Part shown: positions 1 through 7,533 of the stretch, piece after piece | Layout of the letters: every line of letters begins with the position of its first letter | How positions within the stretch are numbered: position 1 is the stretch's first letter | DNA from: Trichococcus alkaliphilus | GTDB lineage: Bacteria > Bacillota > Bacilli > Lactobacillales > Aerococcaceae | Length of the DNA: 64,000 bases | Direction of reading: 5' to 3' | Assembly: GCF_003008695.1 (NCBI RefSeq) | Contig: NZ_PXZT01000014.1 | Location: 1 to 64,000 of the forward strand | Program-made: the position numbers and the translations under genes | Notes under the pieces: model-generated | Seen by the model: only the letters and a program-made list of their open reading frames with translations | What the model was told of the DNA's origin: nothing | Databases searched by the model: none

Positions 1-180
1 TCTGTAAAACTGTTTAAATATTTTACTGTCCTATTGACGGGTGGCATACCAATTTAGAGGTGGCCCCTGCTTTTTGTTGGCGACGATGTCCTAAAAAATA
101 GATTCCGGAAAATTATTCATCTTTTCCGCGCCCACCACATCAATCGCCAATCCACTTATTCCTGAATCGAGGGATATCAG

Positions 181-209
181 TTGCTTTCGAAAAATAAGCA
201 TGTTATCAT
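181..209 (+). promoter_or_regulatory. Sigma-A promoter of the T-box/cystine transporter unit
   Basis: TTGCTT at 181-186 and TATCAT at 204-209 are separated by exactly 17 bp, a good housekeeping promoter. Transcription would begin near 216, just ahead of the T-box stem I, so the spacing fits the leader described next. Assigned from sequence only. Confidence 0.65.
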
Positions 210-215
210 GAAAAC

Positions 216-503
216 ACAAATGAAAATATGTTGTGCGTTGAAGAGAAGAAGTACCTTTCACGGTCATCAAAGAGAGCCTCAGTCGGTGAGAAGAGGCATG
301 GTCAGGAAAGCGAAAATGCGTCTCGGAGCAAAATGATGCGTTAGTGTCATTTCGGTTTGTACCCGATAACGTACTGAAGTATGGCTGATTTTGCGTACTT
401 CATAAGGCACAATCCGCGAGGGTCGTGCGAATAAGGGTGGATCACGAAGAGCTTTCGTCCCTGTATTCCAAGCATTTGGAGTATAGGGACGAGGGCTTTT
501 TTA
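216..503 (+). promoter_or_regulatory. T-box leader, predicted tRNA-Cys specificity, with terminator
   Basis: The stretch has T-box architecture. A stem I region carries the AGAGAG motif near 270. A conserved AGGGTGG element lies at 434-440, and a terminator (CGTCCCT 456-462 pairing with AGGGACG 485-491, then a T run) ends near 503. The alternative antiterminator pairs AGGG with CCCT and ACGAA with TTCGT, leaving a bulge that begins TGGA. The N position is A, which would pair with a U discriminator base as found in tRNA-Cys. A TGC (Cys) triplet at 317-319 sits where the specifier is expected, just before CTCGGAGC. Both readouts agree with the downstream cystine transporter. The core departs from the usual UGGNACC bulge, having six bases (TGGATC). 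The specifier assignment is an inference and has not been folded. Confidence 0.8.
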
Positions 504-539
504 CGTTCTCGGGATAGATAAATAAAAGGAGGAATTCAA

Positions 540-1934
540 ATGGACATCATTTCCATTGTCATTATTTTAGCCGTATTTGCGGCATTGCTTTTCGCACTTT
601 ATCGTTTGGGCGCCAAACATGTCAAGTTCTCCAAACGCGTTTTCATCGCGTTAGCTTTGGGGGTTATCTTCGGGGCCGCCATCCAGCTGCTATTCGCATC
701 GGACAGCGCAATCACCCTGACTGCCATCGATTGGATCAACATCGTCGGTAACGGTTATGTCCGCTTCCTGCAGATGCTGATCATCCCATTGATTTTCGTA
801 TCGATCGTGGGCGCTTTTACTCGCATTGAAGAAACCAAAAATCTGGGCAAAATCAGTGGATCCGTACTCGGCACTTTGCTGGGTACAACCGCCATCGCTG
901 CCCTTATCGGATGGGCATCCGTCATCCTCTTTAATCTTGACGGCGCACAATTCACGCAAGGTTCCGCTGAAACTGCCAGGATTGAAGCCTTGACTACCCA
1001 ACAGACCCAAGTCGCTGACTTGACGATCCCTGGCCAAGTGCTCAGCTTCATCCCGACCAACATCTTCCAGGATCTGGCCGGTCTGCGCAGCACAAGTACG
1101 ATCGCCGTCGTGGTCTTCTCCGCTTTTGTCGGGATCGCCTATATGGGCATCAAGAAAAAACAACCCGAAAATGCCGCTTTGTTCAATAAAGGCCTGCAAG
1201 TCATCCAATCGATCGTTATGCGCATCGTTACCTTGGTCCTGCGCCTGACTCCTTACGGAATCTTGGCCTTGATGACTAAAATGATGGCGACATCCAGCTA
1301 CCAAGCCATCGTCAACTTGGGCCTGTTCGTGATCGCTTCCTATGCCGCCTTGCTTGTTGTCTTGCTGGTGCACAGTTTGATTCTGGCAGCTGTCGGCGTC
1401 AACCCAATCACCTATTTCAAGAAAGCTTTCCCGGTATTGAGCTTCGCCTTCACTGCCCGTTCCAGCGCCGGCGCACTGCCATTGAACGTTGAAACACAAA
1501 CGAAAGCGTTGGGCGTCGATGATGCCTCCGCCAACTTCGCCGCCAGTTTCGGCCTCTCCATCGGTCAGAATGGTTGCGCGGGCGTCTACCCTGCCATGTT
1601 GGCGACCATTGTGGCTCCAACTCTGGGCATTGACGTCACCAGCATCGGTTTCGTACTGACGCTCATCCTGGTCGTGACAATCAGTTCCTTCGGGGTTGCC
1701 GGTGTCGGCGGCGGTGCGACTTTCGCAGCGTTGATCGTATTGGGCGCGCTGAACTTGCCTGTCACAATCGCCGGATTGGTCATCTCGGTTGAACCGGTCA
1801 TCGACATGATGCGTACCTTAACGAACGTGAACGACAGCATGTTGGCGGGCGTCGTTTCTTCCCGCAACATCGGGGAATTCGACTCCTCCATCCTGAACGA
1901 CAATGCTGCTGTTGTTGATGGGGATGCTATCTAG
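540..1934 (+). CDS. tcyP: L-cystine symporter, TcyP-like (dicarboxylate/amino acid:cation symporter family)
   Basis: A 464-residue polytopic membrane protein of the DAACS (sodium:dicarboxylate symporter) family, the usual length of Bacillus TcyP. About nine hydrophobic helices are visible from residue 5 onward. The family's serine-rich re-entrant loop appears as FTARSSAGALPLNVETQ at about residues 305-321. A glycine-rich FGVAGVGGGATFAAL stretch follows at about 384. It would import cystine with cations across the cytoplasmic membrane. The start ATG has an AGGAGG site (529-534) at normal spacing. It is alone in its transcription unit behind a Cys T-box, which would induce it when uncharged tRNA-Cys accumulates. 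That leader favours cystine over other DAACS substrates such as aspartate or glutamate. Confidence 0.88.
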   Translation: MDIISIVIILAVFAALLFALYRLGAKHVKFSKRVFIALALGVIFGAAIQLLFASDSAITLTAIDWINIVGNGYVRFLQMLIIPLIFVSIVGAFTRIEETKNLGKISGSVLGTLLGTTAIAALIGWASVILFNLDGAQFTQGSAETARIEALTTQQTQVADLTIPGQVLSFIPTNIFQDLAGLRSTSTIAVVVFSAFVGIAYMGIKKKQPENAALFNKGLQVIQSIVMRIVTLVLRLTPYGILALMTKMMATSSYQAIVNLGLFVIASYAALLVVLLVHSLILAAVGVNPITYFKKAFPVLSFAFTARSSAGALPLNVETQTKALGVDDASANFAASFGLSIGQNGCAGVYPAMLATIVAPTLGIDVTSIGFVLTLILVVTISSFGVAGVGGGATFAALIVLGALNLPVTIAGLVISVEPVIDMMRTLTNVNDSMLAGVVSSRNIGEFDSSILNDNAAVVDGDAI

Positions 1935-1974
1935 TCTTTTCTTCTATATAATATTCGGCCCTACCGAAGAACTC

Positions 1975-2004
1975 AGCTGTCTGCAATTTGCAGGCAGCTT
2001 TTTT
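1975..2004 (+). terminator. Rho-independent terminator of tcyP
   Basis: AGCTGTCTGC and GCAGGCAGCT form a stem around an A/T loop, followed by six T residues, 40 bp after the tcyP stop codon. Confidence 0.8.
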
Positions 2005-2029
2005 GTGTTCGGATACCATTGAGCCACGG

Positions 2030-2180
2030 AATCGATGCGTTCCTCCGGCGAGGCTTCCCACATAGGAGAACGACGGTAACTTGCGGCCTCTTCTCCTGCG
2101 AGCAGGTTCTCGTCGGAGCACAAGTCTTAAATGCGGGCCGTACTCCGGCGTAGCCTCCGTTCGCCGGAGCTGAGTGACTA
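2030..2180. repeat. Intergenic CTCCG/CGGAG hairpin array, copy 1
   Basis: This non-coding stretch is made of several short inverted repeats with CTCCG or TTCTCC on one side and CGGAG on the other. The clearest is CTCCGGCG (from 2151) pairing with CGCCGGAG about 11 bp later. Related arrays occur at about 35378-35595 and 51610-51855, and the best unit (ACTCCGGCGtAGCC...GCCGGAGCTG) is shared with the 35.5-kb copy. The reading frames that cross it look like by-products. Function unknown; it may be a REP/MITE-like family. Confidence 0.6.
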
Positions 2181-2184
2181 AAGC

Positions 2185-2226
2185 TTGACCATAATCAAGT
2201 CGCTTTCCTGCCTGATGACGTATGAT
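2185..2226 (+). promoter_or_regulatory. FNR-type box and class II promoter of the metal ATPase
   Basis: TTGACCATAATCAA at 2185-2198 matches the FNR consensus TTGATNNNNATCAA in 9 of 10 fixed positions. A TATGAT -10 hexamer lies at 2221-2226. Taking the start site as 2233, the box is centred at -41.5, the classic class II activator position for FNR/CRP proteins. No good -35 hexamer is present, as expected of an activator-dependent promoter. The likely regulator is encoded just downstream at 4218-4928. Confidence 0.7.
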
Positions 2227-2260
2227 TAGGCTATAGGAAATACAAGAGGAGGTCATCCAA

Positions 2261-4135
2261 ATGATCAAATGGATCAACAAATACAAAAATCGCATCACCG
2301 CACTCTCAGGAATCCTGATTGCGCTCGGCTTCATCCTGAAAACACTGGGATATGCCGCTGCTGCTGAATACGCGCTCATCCTCGCGACGCTAATCGCGGT
2401 GGTGCCGATCATGTACAAAGCCTACCTGGCGCTGCGGATGAAGGCTTTCAGCATCGAATTGCTGGTGACGATTGCCGTCATCGGTGCGCTGTTCATCCGC
2501 GAATATACGGAGTCTTCCGTTGTGACTTTTCTGTTCCTGTTCGGTGATTTCCTGGAAGCACGCACCTTGGAAAAGACCCGGTCTTCTCTGCGGTCCTTGA
2601 TAGACATGGCACCCCAAGAAGCCATAGTAATGCATGGCACTGACCAAGTCGTCGTGCCCGTCGAGGAAGTTGCTGTCGGTGATCGGCTGTTCATCAAACC
2701 GGGCGGCAAAATCCCTGTCGACGGCATCATCGTGAATGGTCAGGCGGCCATCAACGAAGCCGCTGTGACGGGAGAAGCGATTCCGGCCAATAAATCCTTG
2801 GATGACAAAGTCTTTTCGGGGACATTGGTGGACGACGGCTTCATCGAAATGATCGCGGAAAAGGTCGGCGATGACACAACTTTCGCAAAAATCATCGAAT
2901 TGGTCGAAGAGGCGCAGGAATCCAAATCCAAGGCCGAACGTTTCCTCGATGCCTTCGCCAACTTCTACACGCCTGCCATCGTGGTGCTCTCCGTCATCGT
3001 TTACGTTTGGACGCGTGACCTGCATCTTGCCATCACTTTCCTTGTGATCGCCTGCCCTGGCGCCCTCGTGATCGGTGCACCGGTTTCAAACGTAGCCGGC
3101 ATCGGTAACGGCGCCAAATACGGCGTGCTGGTGAAAGGCGGCGAGGTCATGGATCGCTTTTCTAAAGTCGATACGCTCGTTTTCGACAAGACCGGCACCT
3201 TGACGAAAGGCAAACCGGAAGTGACCGACATCCATATCATCGGCAACATCGACCGCAGGGAACTGCTGCAGCTGACGGCTTCGGCGGAGCGCATTTCCGA
3301 ACACCACCTCGGGCAGACAATCGTGAAATACGCACACCAACAAGGGCTGGAAGCATCTGTTGCGCCGAAAGATGTGGAAGTCATCAAAGGCCACGGATTG
3401 AGAGCGACAGTTGAAGGTCACCTTCTCTTCGCCGGAAACCGCAAACTGATGGCACAGTCCGGAATCTCGATAAATGAAGCCGCAGAAAGCTATGCGATTG
3501 CACGCGAAAAAACCGGCAATACAGTCGTTTTCGTGGCCATTGACGGCACGCTTGCCGGGCTCTTCTCCATTGCCGATCAGATCCGCGAGGACGCACCGCA
3601 GGCTTTGGCCGAGATGCGCCGCAACGGCATCAAACAGATCATCATGCTGACGGGGGACAACCGCCATACCGCCCAAGCGGTCGCCGAACAATTGGGACTG
3701 GATGCCTTCCATGCCGAGCTGTTGCCGGAGGACAAAGTGCATTTCGTCAAACAACTGCAGGCGAATGGCGCCGTCGTGGCGATGGCCGGCGACGGCATCA
3801 ACGATGCGCCTGCCATCGCGACAGCCGACATCGGCTTGGCCATGGGCGAAGGCGGGACCGACATCTCGATGGAGACGGCCGATGTCGTGCTGATGGCAGA
3901 CAAGCTGATGCAGTTTTCCCACGCTTATTCGCTGTCAAAGGCGACCATGCGGAATATGAAACAAAATATCGCCATTGCGGTCGCGGTCGTCATATTCCTT
4001 TTGGCAGGCGTGCTGATGGGATCCGTCCATCTCGCCAGCGGCATGTTCATTCACGAAGCCAGCATCCTAGCCGTCATCCTGAACGCCATGCGTCTGATCG
4101 GTTTCGGCCGGAAAATTAATGCCGCCCCAAGATGA
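2261..4135 (+). CDS. P1B-type heavy-metal translocating ATPase with a CPG motif
   Basis: A 624-residue P-type ATPase. Visible are the actuator-domain TGE (170-172), the membrane metal-site motif C265-P266-G267, the phosphorylation motif DKTGT (309-313), the nucleotide-binding-domain HP-like segment, TGDN and GDGINDAP. It belongs to the CadA/ZntA/CopA superfamily, which pumps soft-metal cations out of the cytoplasm. Two features are unusual: it has no N-terminal HMA metal-binding domain, and the canonical CPC/CPH/SPC motif is CPG, so the transported ion cannot be read from the motif. An AAGAGGAGG ribosome site precedes the ATG. It is paired with an FNR-like regulator gene and an FNR box, suggesting induction under low oxygen. 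Zinc, cadmium, iron or another metal remain possible. Confidence 0.88.
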   Translation: MIKWINKYKNRITALSGILIALGFILKTLGYAAAAEYALILATLIAVVPIMYKAYLALRMKAFSIELLVTIAVIGALFIREYTESSVVTFLFLFGDFLEARTLEKTRSSLRSLIDMAPQEAIVMHGTDQVVVPVEEVAVGDRLFIKPGGKIPVDGIIVNGQAAINEAAVTGEAIPANKSLDDKVFSGTLVDDGFIEMIAEKVGDDTTFAKIIELVEEAQESKSKAERFLDAFANFYTPAIVVLSVIVYVWTRDLHLAITFLVIACPGALVIGAPVSNVAGIGNGAKYGVLVKGGEVMDRFSKVDTLVFDKTGTLTKGKPEVTDIHIIGNIDRRELLQLTASAERISEHHLGQTIVKYAHQQGLEASVAPKDVEVIKGHGLRATVEGHLLFAGNRKLMAQSGISINEAAESYAIAREKTGNTVVFVAIDGTLAGLFSIADQIREDAPQALAEMRRNGIKQIIMLTGDNRHTAQAVAEQLGLDAFHAELLPEDKVHFVKQLQANGAVVAMAGDGINDAPAIATADIGLAMGEGGTDISMETADVVLMADKLMQFSHAYSLSKATMRNMKQNIAIAVAVVIFLLAGVLMGSVHLASGMFIHEASILAVILNAMRLIGFGRKINAAPR

Positions 4136-4217
4136 AATTCGCATGCAGCCGCCGGGTTGCGGTACAATTTAAGCAACCAAGACTGCATGACCCGTTCCGA
4201 AAAGGAGAATCCACCCT

Positions 4218-4928
4218 ATGAACAATACCCATAAACCGGCGCACACTTGCAGCGGAGACTGCACCTGCAATGCACATCGTTCCTGCATTTCGCTTGTGCC
4301 GATCTTCAATCACCTGGAGCCGGATCAGATGGACGAAATCATGTCCGTCACCCATCCGGCGACCTACAAAAAAGGCGAACTGCTCTACCGCCCCGGCGAA
4401 GCGTCGGATACGCTCTACATCCTCCATTCCGGCCTGATCCGCATCTACCGGCTGGCCGAATCCGGGAAGGAACAGCTGGTCCGTTTCCTATATCCGGGCG
4501 ATTTCACAGGAGAGTTGGCCCTCTTCAGCGAATCGAAGCACGAAGCCTATGCCGAAGCGGTGAAGGAGACCCAAGTCTGCCGGATGAAAAGGAGCGATCT
4601 GCAGCACTTTTTATTGAAATACCCGGCCATCTCCCTGAAATTGCTGCAGGAATTCTCCAACCGTCTGGAAAAGTCGGAAAGGCAAACGACCTACGTGGCG
4701 ACCGAAAAAGTCGAAGCCCGTTTGGCCCTGTATCTTGCCGAACTGGCCACGAAGGACGGCGACACCATAACTTTGCCGATGTCGAAGAAGGATCTGGCTT
4801 CCTACCTCGGAACGACTCCGGAAACGATCAGCCGCAAGATGGGTTCGTTGGAGGACCAGCATCTTATCAAGCAATTGAGCCACCGCGAAATCGTCATCCT
4901 CGATCTCGATGGCCTGCTATTTTTATGA
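4218..4928 (+). CDS. FNR/FLP-like Crp-family transcriptional regulator with iron-sulfur-type cysteines
   Basis: A 236-residue Crp/Fnr protein with a cyclic-nucleotide-binding-fold domain (about 28-145), a dimer helix and a C-terminal winged helix. Cysteines C11, C15, C17 and C23 cluster at the N terminus. C121 (QVCRMK) aligns with the fourth [4Fe-4S] ligand of E. coli FNR (C122), so an oxygen-labile cluster is plausible. The recognition helix reads TPETISRKMG and keeps the E--SR residues that contact TTGAT half-sites. The matching box lies upstream of the neighbouring ATPase. An overlapping frame at 4247-4951 is a by-product. Lactococcal and Lactobacillus FLP proteins are the nearest described relatives in lactic acid bacteria. 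Redox-thiol rather than Fe-S sensing is the alternative. Confidence 0.88.
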   Translation: MNNTHKPAHTCSGDCTCNAHRSCISLVPIFNHLEPDQMDEIMSVTHPATYKKGELLYRPGEASDTLYILHSGLIRIYRLAESGKEQLVRFLYPGDFTGELALFSESKHEAYAEAVKETQVCRMKRSDLQHFLLKYPAISLKLLQEFSNRLEKSERQTTYVATEKVEARLALYLAELATKDGDTITLPMSKKDLASYLGTTPETISRKMGSLEDQHLIKQLSHREIVILDLDGLLFL

Positions 4929-4937
4929 AACACTCCC

Positions 4938-4967
4938 GCCTTTCCGCATAATCGGAAAGGCTTTTTT
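4938..4967 (+). terminator. Terminator after the FNR-like gene
   Basis: GCCTTTCCG (4938-4946) pairs with CGGAAAGGC (4953-4961) and is followed by six T residues. Confidence 0.85.
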
Positions 4968-5038
4968 GTCGGATCACAACCGTATTACGAAGAGGGACTT
5001 TGTGGTAGAATGGGTTTACGAAAAAGGGGGAAATTTTG

Positions 5039-5329
5039 ATGACAGAAAAAATGAAGCAGGGGCTTTTGTTGGCCTTTGCAACGGTTGTCGGCTTCGTGGT
5101 CGGCTACCTGAATCCGGCGACTTCCCAAGCACTCTTATCAGGCATCGGCTGGATTGCGGGGATCGGCATGTTCTTCCTCTTCCGACGTTCCAATAAAAAC
5201 CCGTCACGGGACTATACAGCAAGCTGGGCCTATCAGTTGATCCGCATGCTGTTGTTCTTCATCATCGGCGCGGCTTTGGGCAGCATGATTCCTTATTACC
5301 AACAGATCATGGCCTTGCAGCAGCAATAG
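5039..5329 (+). CDS. Small membrane protein of unknown function
   Basis: A 96-residue protein with three hydrophobic segments (about 8-24, 32-48 and 66-85) and a short basic loop RRSNKNPSRD between the second and third. I do not recognise the family. ATG at 5039 is preferred over an in-frame TTG three bases upstream because the AAGGGGG ribosome site (5024-5030) is then at eight bases. It stands 43 bp ahead of the exonuclease gene with no terminator between, so the two may be co-transcribed. Confidence 0.65.
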   Translation: MTEKMKQGLLLAFATVVGFVVGYLNPATSQALLSGIGWIAGIGMFFLFRRSNKNPSRDYTASWAYQLIRMLLFFIIGAALGSMIPYYQQIMALQQQ

Positions 5330-5371
5330 GCCATCTATTCATTTTTCACTAAATAACCAAAAGGAGTATGT

Positions 5372-6301
5372 ATGCACATGGATTACGTCGCCATTGACTT
5401 TGAAACTGCAAACAGCCGTGGTGACAGCGTCTGTTCCATCGGCTTGAGCCGCTTTTCCGACGGGAAGGAAATCGACCGCTACTATGCGCTCATCAATCCG
5501 CGCCAGTATTTCAGCCGCGGGAATATCCAGATCCACGGCATCACCGAGGCCATGGTCGCCAGGGAACCTTCCTTCGACGAACTTTATCCTGACATCCGTT
5601 CTTTTATCGGGGAAGATCCGCTGGTGGCCCACTTTGCCCAATTCGACATGAGCTGCCTGCAGCAAACGATCGAAACCTACAAACTGCCGAAGATGCAGAA
5701 CGAATTTTTCTGTTCCTGCAAGATGGCTCAGCGCATGCTGGACCTGCACAATAACCGGCTGCCGACAGTCTTGGACTACTTCGGCATGACGATCGATAAC
5801 CACCATAACGCCGTGGAGGATGCGGTCGCCTGCGGGTTGATCACCAGCAAAATGCTGGCGCAATACGACTACGACATTCAGGGATTTCTGGACGAATACC
5901 AATACCGGATGGGGAAATTGTTCTCGCATGCTTTCGGAGTGGCGAAAGGCGGCAGAAGCACCCCCGCCAAACGGGGGAAAACAGCCGCACCGCTGAAGCC
6001 GAAGAGCCTGCTGTTCGACAAGGATCACGTCTTTTACGACAAGCACGTCTGCTTTACCGGCCGTTTCCAAAAACTGAAGCGCAGCGATTTGGCGCAGCTC
6101 GTCGTCGATGTCGGCGGCCATTTCGATGCCAACCTGAGCTACGAGTCCCTTTACCTGGTCGTCGCCGACAGCGATTGGCGCAAAATCGGTACCCCAAGCG
6201 AGAGCCGCAAAATCCAATCCGTCCGCGAACTGCAAGGCAGCGGCCACAATCTGACCCTGCTTTCCGAATCGGACTTCCTGCGCATTTTTTTGAAGAAATG
6301 A
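5372..6301 (+). CDS. DEDDh 3'-5' exonuclease with C-terminal BRCT domain (DnaQ family)
   Basis: A 309-residue protein. The N-terminal half (about 3-170) is a DnaQ/epsilon-type exonuclease: DFET supplies the first acidic pair, AHFAQFDM the second motif, and HNAVEDAVAC the catalytic His and last Asp, so the DEDDh set looks complete. After a basic linker (about 190-212), the segment from about 216 to 309 has the pattern of a BRCT domain (VCFTGRF, then GGHFDANLSYESLYLVV), as in NAD-dependent ligases and bacterial exonuclease-BRCT proteins. Such proteins probably act in DNA repair or RNA/DNA end trimming; substrate unknown. An AAGGAG site precedes ATG 5372; ATG 5378 is an alternative start. Confidence 0.85.
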   Translation: MHMDYVAIDFETANSRGDSVCSIGLSRFSDGKEIDRYYALINPRQYFSRGNIQIHGITEAMVAREPSFDELYPDIRSFIGEDPLVAHFAQFDMSCLQQTIETYKLPKMQNEFFCSCKMAQRMLDLHNNRLPTVLDYFGMTIDNHHNAVEDAVACGLITSKMLAQYDYDIQGFLDEYQYRMGKLFSHAFGVAKGGRSTPAKRGKTAAPLKPKSLLFDKDHVFYDKHVCFTGRFQKLKRSDLAQLVVDVGGHFDANLSYESLYLVVADSDWRKIGTPSESRKIQSVRELQGSGHNLTLLSESDFLRIFLKK

Positions 6302-6312
6302 GGTGACAATAG

Positions 6313-7167
6313 ATGAATATCTTCAGCAAAATGGACAATTTAGTGAGCCTGACCGAAAACGAGAAAATTTTGGTTTCCTATATAAAAGAAAATCCCGAAG
6401 CTTTCGTGAAGATGACTTCCGCGGAAATCAGCGAAGCCAGCTTCATTTCGAACGCAACGATTTACCGTTTATGCAAAAAGCTGGACCTGGCCGGCCTTTC
6501 CGAACTGAAGATCCTGGTATCTTCTTCGGTAGGCGACTATCTGAAGGAACGGACGACCCTGGATTTCAACTATCCGATCCACCCCAACGAAACCCAATAC
6601 CAGATCACGCGGACGATGCAGGAACTCTATGAGCAGACCGTGGTGTCCTCGCTCAACAATCTGGATCTGGAGCAGCTGCGGCAGGCAGCTTCTTTGATGA
6701 AAAAGATTCCGACTATCGACCTATACACCTCTGCCGGGAATCTGTTTTTCGCCGAAAACTTCAAGTTCCAGATGCAGGAAATCGGCAGATTCGTCAATGT
6801 CCCGATCGAGGAGTATCATCAACGTTTGACGGCAGCCGCCAGTGATCCTTCGCATCTCTCCATCGTTGTTTCATACGGCGGCAGAGGCACGGTCATTCCC
6901 GAAATCGTGAACATTCTGAAGAATAACCGATCGCCCATCCTGTTGATCACATCCACTGAAGAGATCTCTTTCGCGAGTGCTGCCACGCACCATCTGTACA
7001 TGAGCTCGAACGAAAGTCATTACAATAAGATTTCCTCATTTTCGACCAGGCTTTCTTTGTTGTTCTTGTTGGACTGCCTCTATACCAGCTATTTCAAACT
7101 CGACTACGAGCACAATGTCACACTGAAGATGGATTACTACAAAAAAATCAGCCGGATTTCTTTGTGA
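6313..7167 (+). CDS. MurR/RpiR-family transcriptional regulator
   Basis: A 284-residue regulator with an N-terminal RpiR helix-turn-helix (about 1-75; TSAEISEASFISNATIYRLC is the HTH core) and a C-terminal SIS sugar-phosphate-binding domain (about 125-255; VSYGGRGTVIPEI and ITSTEEISFA). Members usually respond to phosphosugars and control nearby sugar or amino-sugar genes. No sugar gene is adjacent here, so its target is not evident. It follows the exonuclease gene by 11 bp and is probably co-transcribed with it. Confidence 0.87.
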   Translation: MNIFSKMDNLVSLTENEKILVSYIKENPEAFVKMTSAEISEASFISNATIYRLCKKLDLAGLSELKILVSSSVGDYLKERTTLDFNYPIHPNETQYQITRTMQELYEQTVVSSLNNLDLEQLRQAASLMKKIPTIDLYTSAGNLFFAENFKFQMQEIGRFVNVPIEEYHQRLTAAASDPSHLSIVVSYGGRGTVIPEIVNILKNNRSPILLITSTEEISFASAATHHLYMSSNESHYNKISSFSTRLSLLFLLDCLYTSYFKLDYEHNVTLKMDYYKKISRISL

Positions 7168-7303
7168 TGGTCCATAAGGGCTGCAACTCCTTCTGAAAGG
7201 ATCCTCTCAGTGTTCAAACTATACGGATGCAAGTTGTGAGAGATTTCTTTCATTCCGGGTTCGGCATCTTTTTTTACAATTAATTATGGCTTATACTGAA
7301 TGC

Positions 7304-7482
7304 ATCCATAAAAGAGGAACCTTCATTTCTTAAGGAAATCCTCCCGGCGTGAGATCGCTCAGTCAGTTAGCGTCGGAAAAACGACTCCATTCTTGAGAAG
7401 AAATTGTCTTACCCGCGTACTGCCATACGCAATGAGACATTCTGCTCTACGAAACCCGGACAAATTTGTTCGGGTTTTTGTG
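7304..7482 (+). ncRNA. Candidate structured small RNA with its own promoter and terminator
   Basis: A TATACT -10 hexamer at 7292-7297 (weak -35) precedes about 180 nt of non-coding sequence that is rich in pairings. CCGGCG 7344-7349 pairs with CGTCGG 7371-7376, enclosing TGAG/CTCA. A further hairpin lies at 7389-7404. TGTCT 7405-7409 pairs with AGACA 7435-7439, enclosing GCGTA/TACGC (7415-7430). The segment ends in an intrinsic terminator (AACCCGGACAAA with TTTGTTCGGGTT, then T5) at 7453-7479. No plus-strand gene follows, so it is not a leader. Length and layout would allow a 6S-like RNA, but I cannot identify the family. Confidence 0.5.
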
Positions 7483-7497
7483 TTTTTACGGCAAAAA

Positions 7498-7530
7498 GCG
7501 GAAACGAGGTAGCCTCGTTTCCGCATTTTT
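7498..7530. terminator. Bidirectional terminator
   Basis: A perfect 12-bp stem (GCGGAAACGAGG 7498-7509 with CCTCGTTTCCGC 7513-7524) has a TAG loop, A5 on its left and T6 on its right. It can end the minus-strand DMT gene and back up the small-RNA terminator. Confidence 0.88.
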
Positions 7531-7533
7531 TCT

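Noticed and set aside
690-1499. Long minus-strand frame across the cystine symporter
   Set aside because: It lies antiparallel to a clear membrane-protein gene, has a Gln/His/Asp-rich translation typical of the complement of coding DNA, and no ribosome site.
1927-2418. 163-codon minus-strand ORF
   Set aside because: Runs through a terminator, the repeat array and the FNR-box promoter; its start lies inside the ATPase gene.
4247-4951. Overlapping 234-codon plus-strand frame
   Set aside because: Out-of-frame shadow of the FNR-like gene, Arg/Pro/Ser-rich and without motifs.
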